A DNA stretch of 62,327 nucleotides, from assembly GCA_015059865.1 (NCBI GenBank), contig SUZP01000007.1, positions 1 through 62,327 of the forward strand. Direction: 5' to 3'. This stretch comes from Rikenellaceae bacterium (GTDB lineage: Bacteria; Bacteroidota; Bacteroidia; Bacteroidales; Rikenellaceae). Numbering within the stretch: position 1 is the first letter of the stretch; every line of letters starts with the position of its first letter. Of this stretch, positions 1 through 8,196 are shown piece by piece. A program made the position numbers and the translations under genes. The notes below the pieces were generated by a model. That model worked only from the letters and a program-made list of their open reading frames with translations, searched no databases and was not told the origin of the DNA.

Positions 1-67
1 CACACTAACCACCTTAACATCCTCTAATTGCCACTAACAACCTCTATAAATTGCGCCACAAAGCCTC

Positions 68-104
68 AAAATTTTTAATTTTTAATTTTTAATTTTTAAT
101 TTTG
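68..104. repeat. Tandem TTTTTAA heptamers ending in a promoter-like TAATTTTG
   Basis: About four to five copies of the 7-mer TTTTTAA stand just upstream of the aspartate kinase gene. The array ends in TAATTTTG (97-104), which fits the Bacteroidetes -7 consensus TAnnTTTG, 25 nt before the start codon. No -33 TTTG is visible because the array fills that space. Related AT-rich sequence precedes glf at 19349-19375. Confidence 0.6.
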
Positions 105-129
105 CGACTGAAAAGCAAAGGAAAATTCT

Positions 130-1386
130 ATGAAAGTTTACAAATTTGGAGGAGCATCGGTGCGTCATGCTGAGGGTGTACGCAACCTACTGAATATCGT
201 AAGTGGCGAGGAGGAGTTGTTCGTTATCGTCTCGGCAATGGGCAAAACTACCAACGCCTTGGAACAGGTTTTCGACGCTATGCGCAAGGGCGACACTGCT
301 GCTTGCGAGGCTAAAATAGCTGAAATCAAGGCTTACCACTACACCATTATCGCCGACCTCTTTGGCTCGGCAGAGTATCGTATCGAGGAGGTGGATGCAC
401 TCTTTGAGTCGTTGCGTAAGTCGGTGATAACCAACAAGTTTGAGCGTAATAAAGCGGAGCAGTGGTACGACCATATCGTAGCATACGGAGAGTTGGTTTC
501 GACAACTATCATTTCGGCATTTCTCAACAAAGAGGGCATCTCGAACAAGTGGATTGATATGCGTAAGTGTTTCCACACGCAGGCGCGCCACAAGGATGCC
601 AATGTACTTATCGAACAGTCGGCAACACCATTGCGCTTGGCGTGTGCAGGTGCAGAGAGCCGTATTTTCGTAGGTCAGGGCTTTATCGGCTCGGCACCCG
701 ATGGTACAACCACAACTCTCGGTCGCGAAGGCTCGGACTACTCGGCAGCGGTGGTTGCAAATATCCTCAATGCAGAGTCGATGACCGTATGGAAAGATGT
801 TGACGGAATCCTCAACGCAGACCCTAAAATCTTCCCCGATGCGGTGAAAATCGACCACCTCAACTATGTCGATACCATCGAGTTGGCATATAGCGGTGCG
901 CAGATTATCCACCCCAAGACCATCAAGCCGTTGCAGAACAAAAACATACCGTTGTATGTAAAACCTTTCGGCAATAAACTCGCTGCCGGAACGGAGATAA
1001 ACGGCACAGCACCAACATTCACAACGCCGATTATTATCTTGAAGCGCAACCAGAGTTTCTTGCGCCTTCGTTCTCGCGATTTGTCGTTCGTGTTGGAGGA
1101 GAAGTTCCCTATTATCTTTGCGACTTTGGAGCGTTTCCGCATCAAGACAAACCTTATCCACAACACCGCCGTAGAGTTGGGCTTGTGCGTGGAGGAGAGT
1201 TGGCACTTGGAGGAGGTTGCTACCGCCTTGCAGGAGGAGGGATTCAACACCGAGATTATCGAGAAGGTTGAACTCCTGACCATTCGCCACTACAACGATG
1301 ATCTACTCAACAGATATGTAGCGTGCGATGACTTTATTATCAGTCAGCTGACACCCGACACGGTGCGTTATGTAAAACCCTTGTAA
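130..1386 (+). CDS. lysC: Aspartate kinase (aspartokinase, monofunctional)
   Basis: Phosphorylates L-aspartate with ATP, the first step toward diaminopimelate/lysine, threonine and methionine, in the cytoplasm. The amino-acid-kinase signature KFGGAS lies at residues 5-10, and the nucleotide-binding GREGSDYSAA segment begins near residue 198. A C-terminal part of about 120 residues (from about 300) corresponds to the ACT regulatory region. At 418 aa it is close to the usual length for a monofunctional enzyme and carries no homoserine dehydrogenase domain. It is a single-gene unit followed by a strong hairpin shared with the convergent nitroreductase gene. The start ATG fits the KFGGAS position. 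The enzyme class is secure. Which end product inhibits it cannot be read from the sequence. Confidence 0.93.
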   Translation: MKVYKFGGASVRHAEGVRNLLNIVSGEEELFVIVSAMGKTTNALEQVFDAMRKGDTAACEAKIAEIKAYHYTIIADLFGSAEYRIEEVDALFESLRKSVITNKFERNKAEQWYDHIVAYGELVSTTIISAFLNKEGISNKWIDMRKCFHTQARHKDANVLIEQSATPLRLACAGAESRIFVGQGFIGSAPDGTTTTLGREGSDYSAAVVANILNAESMTVWKDVDGILNADPKIFPDAVKIDHLNYVDTIELAYSGAQIIHPKTIKPLQNKNIPLYVKPFGNKLAAGTEINGTAPTFTTPIIILKRNQSFLRLRSRDLSFVLEEKFPIIFATLERFRIKTNLIHNTAVELGLCVEESWHLEEVATALQEEGFNTEIIEKVELLTIRHYNDDLLNRYVACDDFIISQLTPDTVRYVKPL

Positions 1387-1428
1387 GGCTCTCGAATATG
1401 CTTTTTGGGGTTTCATTACCATAAAATA

Positions 1429-1463
1429 CGGGGTTGCTCAACTAATTCAGTTGGACAACCCCG
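1429..1463. terminator. Bidirectional terminator between lysC and nitroreductase
   Basis: An 8-bp stem CGGGGTTG/CAACCCCG is continued by an inner 5-bp stem CAACT/AGTTG, separated by a 2x2 internal loop. It lies between two convergent genes. There is no long T-run on either side, so efficiency is uncertain. Confidence 0.6.
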
Positions 1464-1486
1464 CACTCATCTAATATAGCCCCCTA

Positions 1487-2023
1487 CTATTCGCGTGTAT
1501 GCCACACAATCGAACTCTCGGCATCCCATTCTGGCAGCGGTTTTGGCTCATAGTCGGAGTATCCAAGGGCGATGACACACTCAACTTCGCACTCAGCAGG
1601 GATATCGAGAAATGTGCGCAAATACTCCTCGGCCTGCTCCCCCTCGGGTTGCTCTTTCAAGCGCGGCCTACCTCCTACATGTACCCAGCACGAAGCTAAA
1701 CCGTGGTCTACGATGGCGAGTTGTAGCATCGTTGCCGAGATGGCGCAGTTTTCGCGCCACAGGTCGGTTTTGGTGGTGTCGCCCATAACGACTATTGCCG
1801 CCGTAGCATCGGTCATAAAGCCTGAGCCATAGTCGCGCATCTCGGCCATCTTGTCGAGTGTTGTGCGGTCATCCACAATCATAAATCGTGTGGAGTGAGT
1901 GTTGCGCGACGAAGGTGCGGTGAGGGCGTCGCGAACAATATCGAGCAATACCTCACGCGAAGGTGTCGTAGGCGAGAAGCGTCGCACGCTACGACGCTTG
2001 TGTATAAGTTCCTTAAATTCCAT
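1487..2023 (-). CDS. Nitroreductase family protein (FMN-dependent)
   Basis: A small nitroreductase-like flavoprotein of 178 aa, expected to use FMN and NAD(P)H to reduce nitro compounds or quinones in the cytoplasm. The N-terminus has the family hallmark RRSVRRFSP (residues 9-17), placed to bind FMN phosphate, followed by an APSSRNTHS-type segment. The C-terminal ALGYSDYEPKP stretch matches the usual VxxGY FMN-contact region. The ATG at 2023 was chosen because the family begins just before xxxRRS. The longer upstream reading frame runs through the divergent promoter region and is not credible. The natural substrate is unknown. It is transcribed away from the serine hydrolase gene from an overlapping promoter pair. 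Confidence 0.85.
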   Translation of the reverse strand: MEFKELIHKRRSVRRFSPTTPSREVLLDIVRDALTAPSSRNTHSTRFMIVDDRTTLDKMAEMRDYGSGFMTDATAAIVVMGDTTKTDLWRENCAISATMLQLAIVDHGLASCWVHVGGRPRLKEQPEGEQAEEYLRTFLDIPAECEVECVIALGYSDYEPKPLPEWDAESSIVWHTRE

Positions 2024-2060
2024 ATTTTTTATGTTGAACTGGTTAATTTTTCTGTTTGTT

Positions 2061-2097
2061 ATTGCAAAAATAGTGAAAATATGGCTATATTTGCAAT
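2061..2097. promoter_or_regulatory. Interlocked divergent promoters in a quasi-palindrome
   Basis: Forward promoter: TTG (2062-2064), 21 nt, TATATTTG (2086-2093), for the serine hydrolase. Reverse promoter: CAA (2094-2096, read TTG), 21 nt, CAAAAATA (2065-2072, read TATTTTTG), for nitroreductase. Each -33 element directly abuts the other promoter's -7 element, and the 37-bp block is nearly self-complementary (ATTGCAAA... to ...TTTGCAAT). Confidence 0.65.
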
Positions 2098-2201
2098 AAG
2101 AATAGTTTTTTGTGAGATTTATACCACTTTTATAGTGGTGTTTGTTTGCACAAAAAAAGATGGTTATGCGACTATGTATTAATAACTTAATATTAACTAA
2201 T

Positions 2202-3356
2202 ATGAAAAAATCATTTGTTTTATTGTTAAGTGTATTTACACTTTTCGCTGTGCAGCAGACTGTTGCACAAACACCTTCGACCAAGCCAGAGAATGTAGCT
2301 AATTGGTCTGCTGATAAGGCTGGTGAGATTTCGTATGCGGAGCTTATGGAGGCTACCGCAGCCATTGCAAAGGAGCGTCAGATTCCGCTTATTCAGGTGG
2401 CATATCGTTCGCCTGAGCGTTACTTCGCATTCGAATACTCTACTCGCGAGGATGTTGTTGCAGACCCTAATGTACAGACCACTTTTCAAGCTTGCTCTAT
2501 CAGTAAGGTGGTATTTTCGTACATCGTACTTCGATTGGTCGATAGAGGATTGCTCGATTTGGATAAGCCTCTCTATAAGTATTACGGCAAGAAGGGCAAG
2601 GTTGACCCTCGCTTCTGCAACGCTTTCGAGACTCGCGCCGAGAATAAGTTGAACATTCGCCGTGCAAAGACGCTTACAGCTCGTATGGTGTTGAACCATC
2701 GCACAGGTCTGCCTAACTGGGCAAAGAAGATTCCTGGAACAAAGAAAGAGGAGCGCCCATTGGTTTTCAAGTGCGAGCCGGGCGAGAAGTACACCTATTC
2801 GGGTGAGGGTATTTGGTACTTGCAGCGTACTGTTGAGCATATCACAGGCAAGACCTTGGAGCAACTCGCTCGCGAGGAGGTATTCGAGCCATTCGGAATG
2901 GTAAGTTCGAGCTATGTATGGTTGCCACGCTACAAGAAGCAGGGCGCGTATGGTTATAACAAAAATCACGAGAAGCGCGGTCGTGGCGTATTTAAGTCGC
3001 CAAATGCAGCCTACACCTTGACAACAAATGTACTCGATTTCTCGCGTTTCTTGGAGAAGATGATGGTAGGTGAGGGCTTGAAGCCAAAGACCTTCAAGAT
3101 GTGGACATCGTCGTTGATGCCAGCACCAAAAGAGGCAACAAGCTTCGGTTTAGGTGTTCGTGTATCGAATAAGGGTGCAGGTCGCAACGAGGTATGGCAC
3201 CATAGCGGTTCTAACCCTAACTTCCGCTGTCGCTTTATGCTCTTCCCTGAGCGCAAGAGCTACCTTGTATGGTATACAAATAGCGTCTACGGAGCCAAGA
3301 TTCATAAGAAGATGCGTAGCATCTACTATCCTGACTACGAGGGAGATAACTTCTAA
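2202..3356 (+). CDS. Secreted serine hydrolase, beta-lactamase/class C PBP family
   Basis: A 384-aa exported hydrolase of the beta-lactamase-like superfamily (class C penicillin-binding proteins, esterases, D-amino-acid peptidases). A signal peptide covers about residues 1-22, ending in TVAQ. The SxxK catalytic motif is S99-I-S-K102. The Tyr motif is Y199-S-G, with Gly in place of the usual Asn of YxN. H334-S-G336 matches the third box. These three boxes support acyl-serine chemistry, but the unusual second box argues against assuming beta-lactamase activity. Peptidase or esterase action in the periplasm is more likely. The ATG at 2202 was preferred over 2142 because it begins the signal peptide. 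It has its own promoter and a leader of about 100 nt. Confidence 0.85.
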   Translation: MKKSFVLLLSVFTLFAVQQTVAQTPSTKPENVANWSADKAGEISYAELMEATAAIAKERQIPLIQVAYRSPERYFAFEYSTREDVVADPNVQTTFQACSISKVVFSYIVLRLVDRGLLDLDKPLYKYYGKKGKVDPRFCNAFETRAENKLNIRRAKTLTARMVLNHRTGLPNWAKKIPGTKKEERPLVFKCEPGEKYTYSGEGIWYLQRTVEHITGKTLEQLAREEVFEPFGMVSSSYVWLPRYKKQGAYGYNKNHEKRGRGVFKSPNAAYTLTTNVLDFSRFLEKMMVGEGLKPKTFKMWTSSLMPAPKEATSFGLGVRVSNKGAGRNEVWHHSGSNPNFRCRFMLFPERKSYLVWYTNSVYGAKIHKKMRSIYYPDYEGDNF

Positions 3357-3377
3357 GCCTTTTTATTCGTAAGACAG

Positions 3378-3415
3378 AAGAGGCTGTTCAACATATCTCG
3401 TTGCAACAGCCTCTT
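3378..3415 (+). terminator. Hairpin terminator after the serine hydrolase
   Basis: Perfect 11-bp stem AAGAGGCTGTT/AACAGCCTCTT with a 16-nt loop, followed by TGTTTAT. It sits between the hydrolase stop codon and the HAD gene. Confidence 0.7.
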
Positions 3416-3446
3416 GTTTATCAATATTCTCTTTTTTATTTTTGAT

Positions 3447-4295
3447 ATGGGAGCAGATAATCAAACCTTTACAATAGCACTGATATACGATTTTGATGGA
3501 ACTCTCGCTGCGGGAAATATGCAGGAGTACGACTTTATCCCTGCTGTGGGCAAGAGCAATTTCGAGTTCTGGGATGCCTCTAACCGCCTTGCCGAGGAGC
3601 AGGATGCCGACCAAATTTTAACCTATATGGCGCTGATGATTCACGAGGCTCACGCCAAGGGGTTGTCGTTACGCCGCGAGGCATTCAAGGAGTCGGGTAA
3701 GAGGGTAGAGCTCTTTCCGGGTGTTATGGAGTGGTTCGACCGCATCAACGCCTACGGCGAGGAGCGTGGTGTGCGTGTAGTGCACTATATCAACTCTTCG
3801 GGTTTGAAGGAGATTATCGAGGGTACGCCTATCGCCGACAAGTTCCGTAAGATATATGCCTGCTCGTTCCTCTATAATGTCGATGGCATAGCCTATTGGC
3901 CCGGTGTGGCGGTGAACTACACCAATAAGACGCAGTTTATATTCAAGATTAACAAGGGCGTGGAGTCGGTCTACGACACCAAGCAGGTGAATAAGTTTAT
4001 GGAGGAGAAACAGCGCCCTGTGCCATTTTCGCGAATGATTTATGTGGGCGACGGAACGACCGATATTCCGTGTATGCGCCTTGTGAAGAACTTTGGCGGA
4101 CACTCCATTGCGGTCTACAATCCGAAAGACGAGGCGAAGCGTGGCGATATGAATACGCTTATCCGTGATAACCGAGTAAATCATGTCTGCCCTGCCGATT
4201 ACAGCGAGGGTACAGAGATTGATACAGTGGTTAAGGCTATTATAGACAAGTGCGTTGCCGACCACAAGTTGTCGCTCCTTGAAGCAGAAAATTAA
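3447..4295 (+). CDS. HAD superfamily hydrolase
   Basis: A 282-aa haloacid-dehalogenase-type phosphohydrolase, presumably a phosphatase acting on a small metabolite. Motif I is D15-F-D17-G-T, with the nucleophile and general acid Asp pair. A motif II-like Ser lies in YINSSG, and motif IV is YVGDGTTDIP near the C-terminus. An insert of about 90 residues between motif I and SSG forms a helical cap. The ATG at 3447 places motif I at the usual distance. The upstream ATG at 3414 adds a hydrophobic leader that overlaps the preceding terminator. A barrel-like protein and a lipoprotein follow at 24 and 12 nt, suggesting one operon. The substrate cannot be inferred. Confidence 0.8.
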   Translation: MGADNQTFTIALIYDFDGTLAAGNMQEYDFIPAVGKSNFEFWDASNRLAEEQDADQILTYMALMIHEAHAKGLSLRREAFKESGKRVELFPGVMEWFDRINAYGEERGVRVVHYINSSGLKEIIEGTPIADKFRKIYACSFLYNVDGIAYWPGVAVNYTNKTQFIFKINKGVESVYDTKQVNKFMEEKQRPVPFSRMIYVGDGTTDIPCMRLVKNFGGHSIAVYNPKDEAKRGDMNTLIRDNRVNHVCPADYSEGTEIDTVVKAIIDKCVADHKLSLLEAEN

Positions 4296-4319
4296 AAATA
4301 GGGTGGGGGAGTAGGAGAT

Positions 4320-4997
4320 ATGAAATGTTGTAGATTTGTTATCGCTTTGCTTGTTGCGCTCTTTGTGGTGCAGGGGACGGTGGCGCAAAAGAGGACAAAG
4401 ACAGTGGTGCAGACCGACTCTACAATGGTTATTACTACCGTGCGCGTAGTACCTAACTTTGCGCCCAAGCACGACTTTCGCATTGGGGTTGGCTCACTGA
4501 GTCTTACAACGCTTTTTGCTCTCGATGGCGGGTGGAATATAGATGATTACTACTACGACTTCCGACAGGATATGGAGCGTGCGGATACCTACCTCACGCC
4601 TCGTACCTTTGTGGGTAACTACTCGTTGAGTTACACCTACCACGACCGTCGTTGGTTGCAGTATGGCGGTACGGTAACATTTGGCGCATCGACTCGCTGG
4701 CGCAAAGATGCCGTTACGGGGCAGAAGATTGAAAATCTCTCCCGCTACGCTTTGGCCGTAATGCCTTCGGTACGATTTGTTTGGTTTTATCGTGAGAAGG
4801 TGCAACTCTACTCCTCGATTTCGCTCGGCTTGGTTACCGACTTTGACGAGGCGTATGTCTGGGGCGATATGACTCTTGTGGGCTGCTCGTTTGGTCGCAA
4901 GGTGTTCGGCTTTGTTGAATTGGGAGGCGGTATGGCAGGCTCGGCTCGTATAGGTTTGGGCTATCGCTTCGATGCATGTAGAAACAGTAAAAAATAG
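4320..4997 (+). CDS. Hypothetical exported protein, probable outer-membrane beta-barrel
   Basis: 225 aa, no recognised family. A signal peptide covers about 1-22 (ends GTVAQ). The mature part shows alternating hydrophobic/aromatic strands typical of small outer-membrane barrels (for example YSLSYTYHD and VQLYSSISLGLVTDF) and repeated Gly-rich turns, and ends in a strand-like GLGYRFD followed by a short charged tail. It lies in an apparent operon between the HAD hydrolase and a lipoprotein. A barrel is an inference from composition. A surface or transport role is possible but unsupported. Confidence 0.6.
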   Translation: MKCCRFVIALLVALFVVQGTVAQKRTKTVVQTDSTMVITTVRVVPNFAPKHDFRIGVGSLSLTTLFALDGGWNIDDYYYDFRQDMERADTYLTPRTFVGNYSLSYTYHDRRWLQYGGTVTFGASTRWRKDAVTGQKIENLSRYALAVMPSVRFVWFYREKVQLYSSISLGLVTDFDEAYVWGDMTLVGCSFGRKVFGFVELGGGMAGSARIGLGYRFDACRNSKK

Positions 4998-5009
4998 GAG
5001 GGCGGAGCG

Positions 5010-5750
5010 ATGAGAAAGTATATTTCTATTTTGGTTGTTGCCCTTGTGGCACTCTTTACAGCAACATCGTGCCAACTTGAAAGTGGCACTGAGCCAAATC
5101 CAAACAAAGCGAATCAGCTGTTGTGGCGGAGGGTTGAAACGGCATTGAACGGTCAGTATGAACACGCACAGATGGTGGCGTGGCTGAACGACTATATGCA
5201 GGGGGTCGATTGGGGCGAAACCTACAAGCCGATAGATGTGTCGGAGAACGAGGGTGTTTACACATTTAGTTACTCGATGTCAGGTGATTACTACGCAACA
5301 ACCTACCGCATAAACACCGGTGGCAAAAGACTTAACGAGGGTGGCGAATGGGTTGTCTATGTGAAGTATGGCGCCTATATGGAGTTTGCAAAGATAGGTG
5401 TTGTGAAGGGCGTGGTTGGCGAGAATACGAAGTTCTCTATTGAGTGCGAAGTTAGCCACCAAACGCCACACTATAACGCTCTGCAATCGGAGGTGGAGTA
5501 TTGGTTTAACGCAACGGAAGAGCTCTACGAATTTACCTATACTACCTGCAAGGGTATCTCAACAGATGCTGAGAATGCTACGGACAGTATGGAGTATATT
5601 ATCGAGTTCGAGGCAACCGAGCCGTTAGTTTACACCGACAAAACACTCTGGTCGGGCAAGATAGATATCCTTTATAAGGATAATATGGCGGGTACCGAGC
5701 GCAATGTAACCGCAGAGATTGAGCGTAGATTTGTAACATTTTATAATTAA
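5010..5750 (+). CDS. Hypothetical lipoprotein
   Basis: 246 aa with a lipoprotein signal: a hydrophobic stretch followed by TATSC with the lipidated Cys at residue 21. The mature protein is acidic and rich in Tyr, Glu and Thr, with beta-strand-like segments, and resembles no family I can name. It begins 12 nt after the upstream barrel-like gene and is the last gene of that operon. The pairing of a lipoprotein with an outer-membrane protein suggests they act together at the cell surface, but this is inference. Confidence 0.6.
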   Translation: MRKYISILVVALVALFTATSCQLESGTEPNPNKANQLLWRRVETALNGQYEHAQMVAWLNDYMQGVDWGETYKPIDVSENEGVYTFSYSMSGDYYATTYRINTGGKRLNEGGEWVVYVKYGAYMEFAKIGVVKGVVGENTKFSIECEVSHQTPHYNALQSEVEYWFNATEELYEFTYTTCKGISTDAENATDSMEYIIEFEATEPLVYTDKTLWSGKIDILYKDNMAGTERNVTAEIERRFVTFYN

Positions 5751-5795
5751 ATACTTTAAGGGTTGGTAAATACCCCTCTGCCCTAACGGACTCCT

Positions 5796-5820
5796 CCCCT
5801 AAACTATTATAAATTAGGGG
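5796..5820. terminator. Possible terminator hairpin
   Basis: 7-bp stem CCCCTAA/TTAGGGG with an 11-nt AT-rich loop, after the lipoprotein gene and 24 nt before the Bro-N gene. No T-run follows, so it is only a candidate. Confidence 0.35.
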
Positions 5821-5844
5821 AACGAGAAGTAGAATAAAAGAGAT

Positions 5845-6705
5845 ATGACAAAGAAGGAATCATTGCAGTTATTCGAGGAACGCAAGATACGAACTGCGTG
5901 GGATAGCGAACAGGAGAAGTGGTATTTCTCAATTGTTGATGTGGTGGCGGTGCTGACCGACAGCACAGATTACACAACTTCAAGAAAGTATTGGAATAAA
6001 CTCAAACAGAGGTTAAAGGAGGAGGGAAATGAAACGGTGACAAATTGTCACCAGTTGAAATTACACGCAGCCGATGGAAAAATGCGTTTGACGGATGTTG
6101 CTGATACAGAACAGTTATTCCGCCTAATTCAGTCTATACCTTCGCCAAAAGCCGAGCCCTTCAAGCAGTGGATGGCACAGGTAGCAAGTATGCGTTTAGA
6201 CCAAATGCAAGACCCTGAGTTGTCAATCGAGCAAGCAATGGCAGACTACAAGCGTTTGGGATATTCGGATGCTTGGATAAACCAACGCTTGAAGAGCATA
6301 GAGGTACGCAAAGAACTTACTGACGAATGGAAGCGCACGGGCGTACAGGAGGGTTTGCAATATGCAACGCTCACAGACATAATAACTCAATCGTGGAGTG
6401 GATTACGCACCAAGGACTACAAGGCGTTGAAGGGCTTGCACAAGGAGAATTTACGAGATAATATGACTAATGTTGAGTTGGCTCTCAATATCCTTGCCGA
6501 AGCCTCAACAGCAGAGTTGTCGAAGCAGAAGAATCCTCGTGGATTTAATCAGAACAAGACAATCGCTCGTCAGGGTGGTAGCGTAGCGAGGGCAGCACGA
6601 GTTCAACTCGAAAGTCAACTTGGTCGTAGCGTGATTTCTGAGGCAAAGGCAAGTGATTTCCTTCCCGCACCAACAGATGTAGTAGCAGAAGAAGTGAAAG
6701 AGTAA
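5845..6705 (+). CDS. Bro-N domain protein (phage antirepressor-like)
   Basis: 286 aa. The N-terminal 110 or so residues match the Bro-N fold of phage and plasmid antirepressors: an early FEERKIRTAW segment, WYFSIVDVVAVLTDS, and later LTDVADTEQLFRLIQSIPSPKAEPFKQW. The remainder is a basic helical C-terminal region. Proteins of this type occur in Bacteroidetes beside type I restriction genes, and here the next 20 codons downstream are the start of an hsdR gene. I infer that this is a leftover of a lost restriction-modification locus, perhaps once regulatory. AT content is somewhat higher than in neighbours, and no integrase, hsdM or hsdS is present. A function on its own is unknown. Confidence 0.8.
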   Translation: MTKKESLQLFEERKIRTAWDSEQEKWYFSIVDVVAVLTDSTDYTTSRKYWNKLKQRLKEEGNETVTNCHQLKLHAADGKMRLTDVADTEQLFRLIQSIPSPKAEPFKQWMAQVASMRLDQMQDPELSIEQAMADYKRLGYSDAWINQRLKSIEVRKELTDEWKRTGVQEGLQYATLTDIITQSWSGLRTKDYKALKGLHKENLRDNMTNVELALNILAEASTAELSKQKNPRGFNQNKTIARQGGSVARAARVQLESQLGRSVISEAKASDFLPAPTDVVAEEVKE

Positions 6706-6735
6706 TAGAAATAGAACCAACTTAAATGTTGCGAT

Positions 6736-6798
6736 ATGGAAACCAAGGAGAAGAATTTCGAGAACGACATTGAAGCCTATTTGTCGGCTAATGGCTAA
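6736..6798 (+). pseudogene. 5' remnant of hsdR (type I restriction enzyme R subunit)
   Basis: An ATG followed by 19 further codons and a stop encodes METKEKNFENDIEAYLSANG, which reads like the N-terminus of type I restriction HsdR proteins (those usually continue with Gly-Tyr and the nuclease domain). Nothing further of the gene remains. The homology ends exactly where a dispersed intergenic repeat (6801-6869) begins, so the gene was probably deleted at that junction. Confidence 0.6.
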
Positions 6799-6800
6799 TA

Positions 6801-6869
6801 GCCTGACCGTAAGTGAGCATTTACGACACAAGTAAGGTGTAAAATTTACCAACCATAACAATTTTTACT
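6801..6869 (+). repeat. Dispersed intergenic repeat, copy A (before rdgB)
   Basis: About 65 bp that recur with roughly 80-85% identity, in opposite orientation, immediately before the rnz start at 44173-44245. The most conserved core is GCATTTACGACACAAGTAAG. It abuts the rdgB start codon. A more diverged copy follows the PFOR gene at 16609. Confidence 0.7.
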
Positions 6870-7451
6870 ATGAAAGAGTTGATTTTTGCAACAAATAATG
6901 CCCATAAGTTGGGCGAGGTGCAGGCTCTGCTTGAAGGGGCTTTCGAGTTGAAAACCCTGCGCGAATGCGGCATCACCGAGGATATCCCCGAAACGGCCGA
7001 GACACTCGAAGGCAACGCTTTGCAGAAGGCGCGCTATGTTTACGAGCGCACGGGTGCCGACTGCTTTGCCGATGATACGGGCTTGGAGGTCGATGCTTTG
7101 GGTGGCGCTCCGGGTGTTCGCTCGGCTCGTTATGCGGGTGATGCACACGATTTCGATGCAAACAACGCCCTGCTCTTGAAAAACCTTGAAGGCGAGGAGA
7201 ATCGCTCGGCTCGCTTTCGCACCGTTATTGCACTTATTCTCGGTGGCAAAGAGTACCTCTTTGAGGGAAAGGTCGAGGGTTTGATTATTGACCACATGTC
7301 GGGTACGGAGGGTTTCGGTTACGACCCGATGTTTGTGCCTGAGGGCGATACTCGCACCTTTGCCGAGATGTCGGCAGAGGAGAAGAATGCCATCTCGCAC
7401 CGTGGTCGTGCAGTGGCAAAACTTGTGGAGTTCCTACAAACGGAAAAATAA
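6870..7451 (+). CDS. rdgB: dITP/XTP pyrophosphatase (RdgB/HAM1 family)
   Basis: Hydrolyses non-canonical purine triphosphates (dITP, XTP) to monophosphates and pyrophosphate, keeping hypoxanthine and xanthine out of nucleic acids. The 193-aa protein shows the family start [13 protein letters not shown], the [12 protein letters not shown] motif with catalytic acidic residues, GVRSARYAG, and the C-terminal GFGYDPMF...SHRGRA block that binds the substrate. Length is normal. folE starts 27 nt downstream, so the two are probably cotranscribed. The gene is preceded directly by the dispersed repeat, which therefore supplies its 5' leader. Confidence 0.93.
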   Translation: MKELIFATNNAHKLGEVQALLEGAFELKTLRECGITEDIPETAETLEGNALQKARYVYERTGADCFADDTGLEVDALGGAPGVRSARYAGDAHDFDANNALLLKNLEGEENRSARFRTVIALILGGKEYLFEGKVEGLIIDHMSGTEGFGYDPMFVPEGDTRTFAEMSAEEKNAISHRGRAVAKLVEFLQTEK

Positions 7452-7478
7452 TTAAAAAGCTGATAGTAAATAAAGATT

Positions 7479-8081
7479 ATGGCAAATTACGAAAGAGAGG
7501 ACAAATACGACCTCGAAAAGATTGAACAACTGAAATATCACTACCGTGAGGTGTTGCGTCTGCTTGGCGAGGACCCTGAGCGCGAAGGCTTAATTAAAAC
7601 CCCTGAGCGTGTGGCGAAGGCGTGGTCATACCTCACAAAGGGCTACGAGCAGGATGGTGTAGCCATTCTACAATCGGCAATGTTTAAGGAGGAGTATAAG
7701 CAGATGGTGGTGGTAAAAGATATCGAACTATTTTCGGTATGCGAACACCATATGCTCCCTTTTGTTGGTAAGGCGCATATTGCCTACATCCCAAATGGCA
7801 CCATCACAGGACTTTCTAAGATTGCTCGCGTGGTAGAGTGTTACGCTCGTCGTTTGCAGGTACAGGAGCGATTGACAGTACAGATTCGTGACTGCATACA
7901 GCAGGCACTTAACCCAGTGGGTGTTGCGGTGGTTATCGAGGCTTCGCATATGTGTATGCAGATGCGTGGCGTGGAGAAGCAGGGCTCAAAGACAACCACT
8001 TCGGCATTTACCGGCATATTCCTCTCGGACCCGCGTACTCGTGAGGAGTTTATGTCGCTGATATCGTCGAAATTGCAATAA
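7479..8081 (+). CDS. folE: GTP cyclohydrolase I
   Basis: Converts GTP to 7,8-dihydroneopterin triphosphate, the entry to folate and other pterins. The 200-aa sequence has the Zn-binding and catalytic elements C88-E-H-H-M-L-P-F, with the later zinc Cys at C159 in [10 protein letters not shown], and the GTP-contact segment [10 protein letters not shown]. Length matches the bacterial type I enzyme. It follows rdgB at 27 nt and ends before a strong hairpin shared with the convergent flavodiiron gene. Its start ATG places the usual helical N-terminal extension before the core. Confidence 0.95.
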   Translation: MANYEREDKYDLEKIEQLKYHYREVLRLLGEDPEREGLIKTPERVAKAWSYLTKGYEQDGVAILQSAMFKEEYKQMVVVKDIELFSVCEHHMLPFVGKAHIAYIPNGTITGLSKIARVVECYARRLQVQERLTVQIRDCIQQALNPVGVAVVIEASHMCMQMRGVEKQGSKTTTSAFTGIFLSDPRTREEFMSLISSKLQ

Positions 8082-8137
8082 AAGAGGCAGAACATCTCCT
8101 CAACCATTTACGATTTTAGCATTATTACCGACAAAAA

Positions 8138-8170
8138 TGGGAGCGTCTAAAAACTTGTTAGATACTCCCA
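8138..8170. terminator. Bidirectional terminator, conserved-loop family
   Basis: 13-bp arms TGGGAGCGTCTAA and TTAGATACTCCCA (one mismatch, one wobble) around an AAACTTG-type loop, between convergent folE and the flavodiiron gene. A/T runs flank both sides. One of seven related hairpins in the window. Confidence 0.8.
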
Positions 8171-8196
8171 ATTTTATTTGTTCCTAATTAAAAGAG

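Noticed and set aside
187..1290. 367-codon open frame antisense to aspartate kinase
   Set aside because: Same shadow effect. The forward frame has all aspartokinase motifs.
2202..3356. Calling the serine hydrolase a beta-lactamase resistance gene
   Set aside because: Only the general SxxK and HxG boxes fit. The second box lacks the Asn of YxN, and the family contains many esterases and peptidases.
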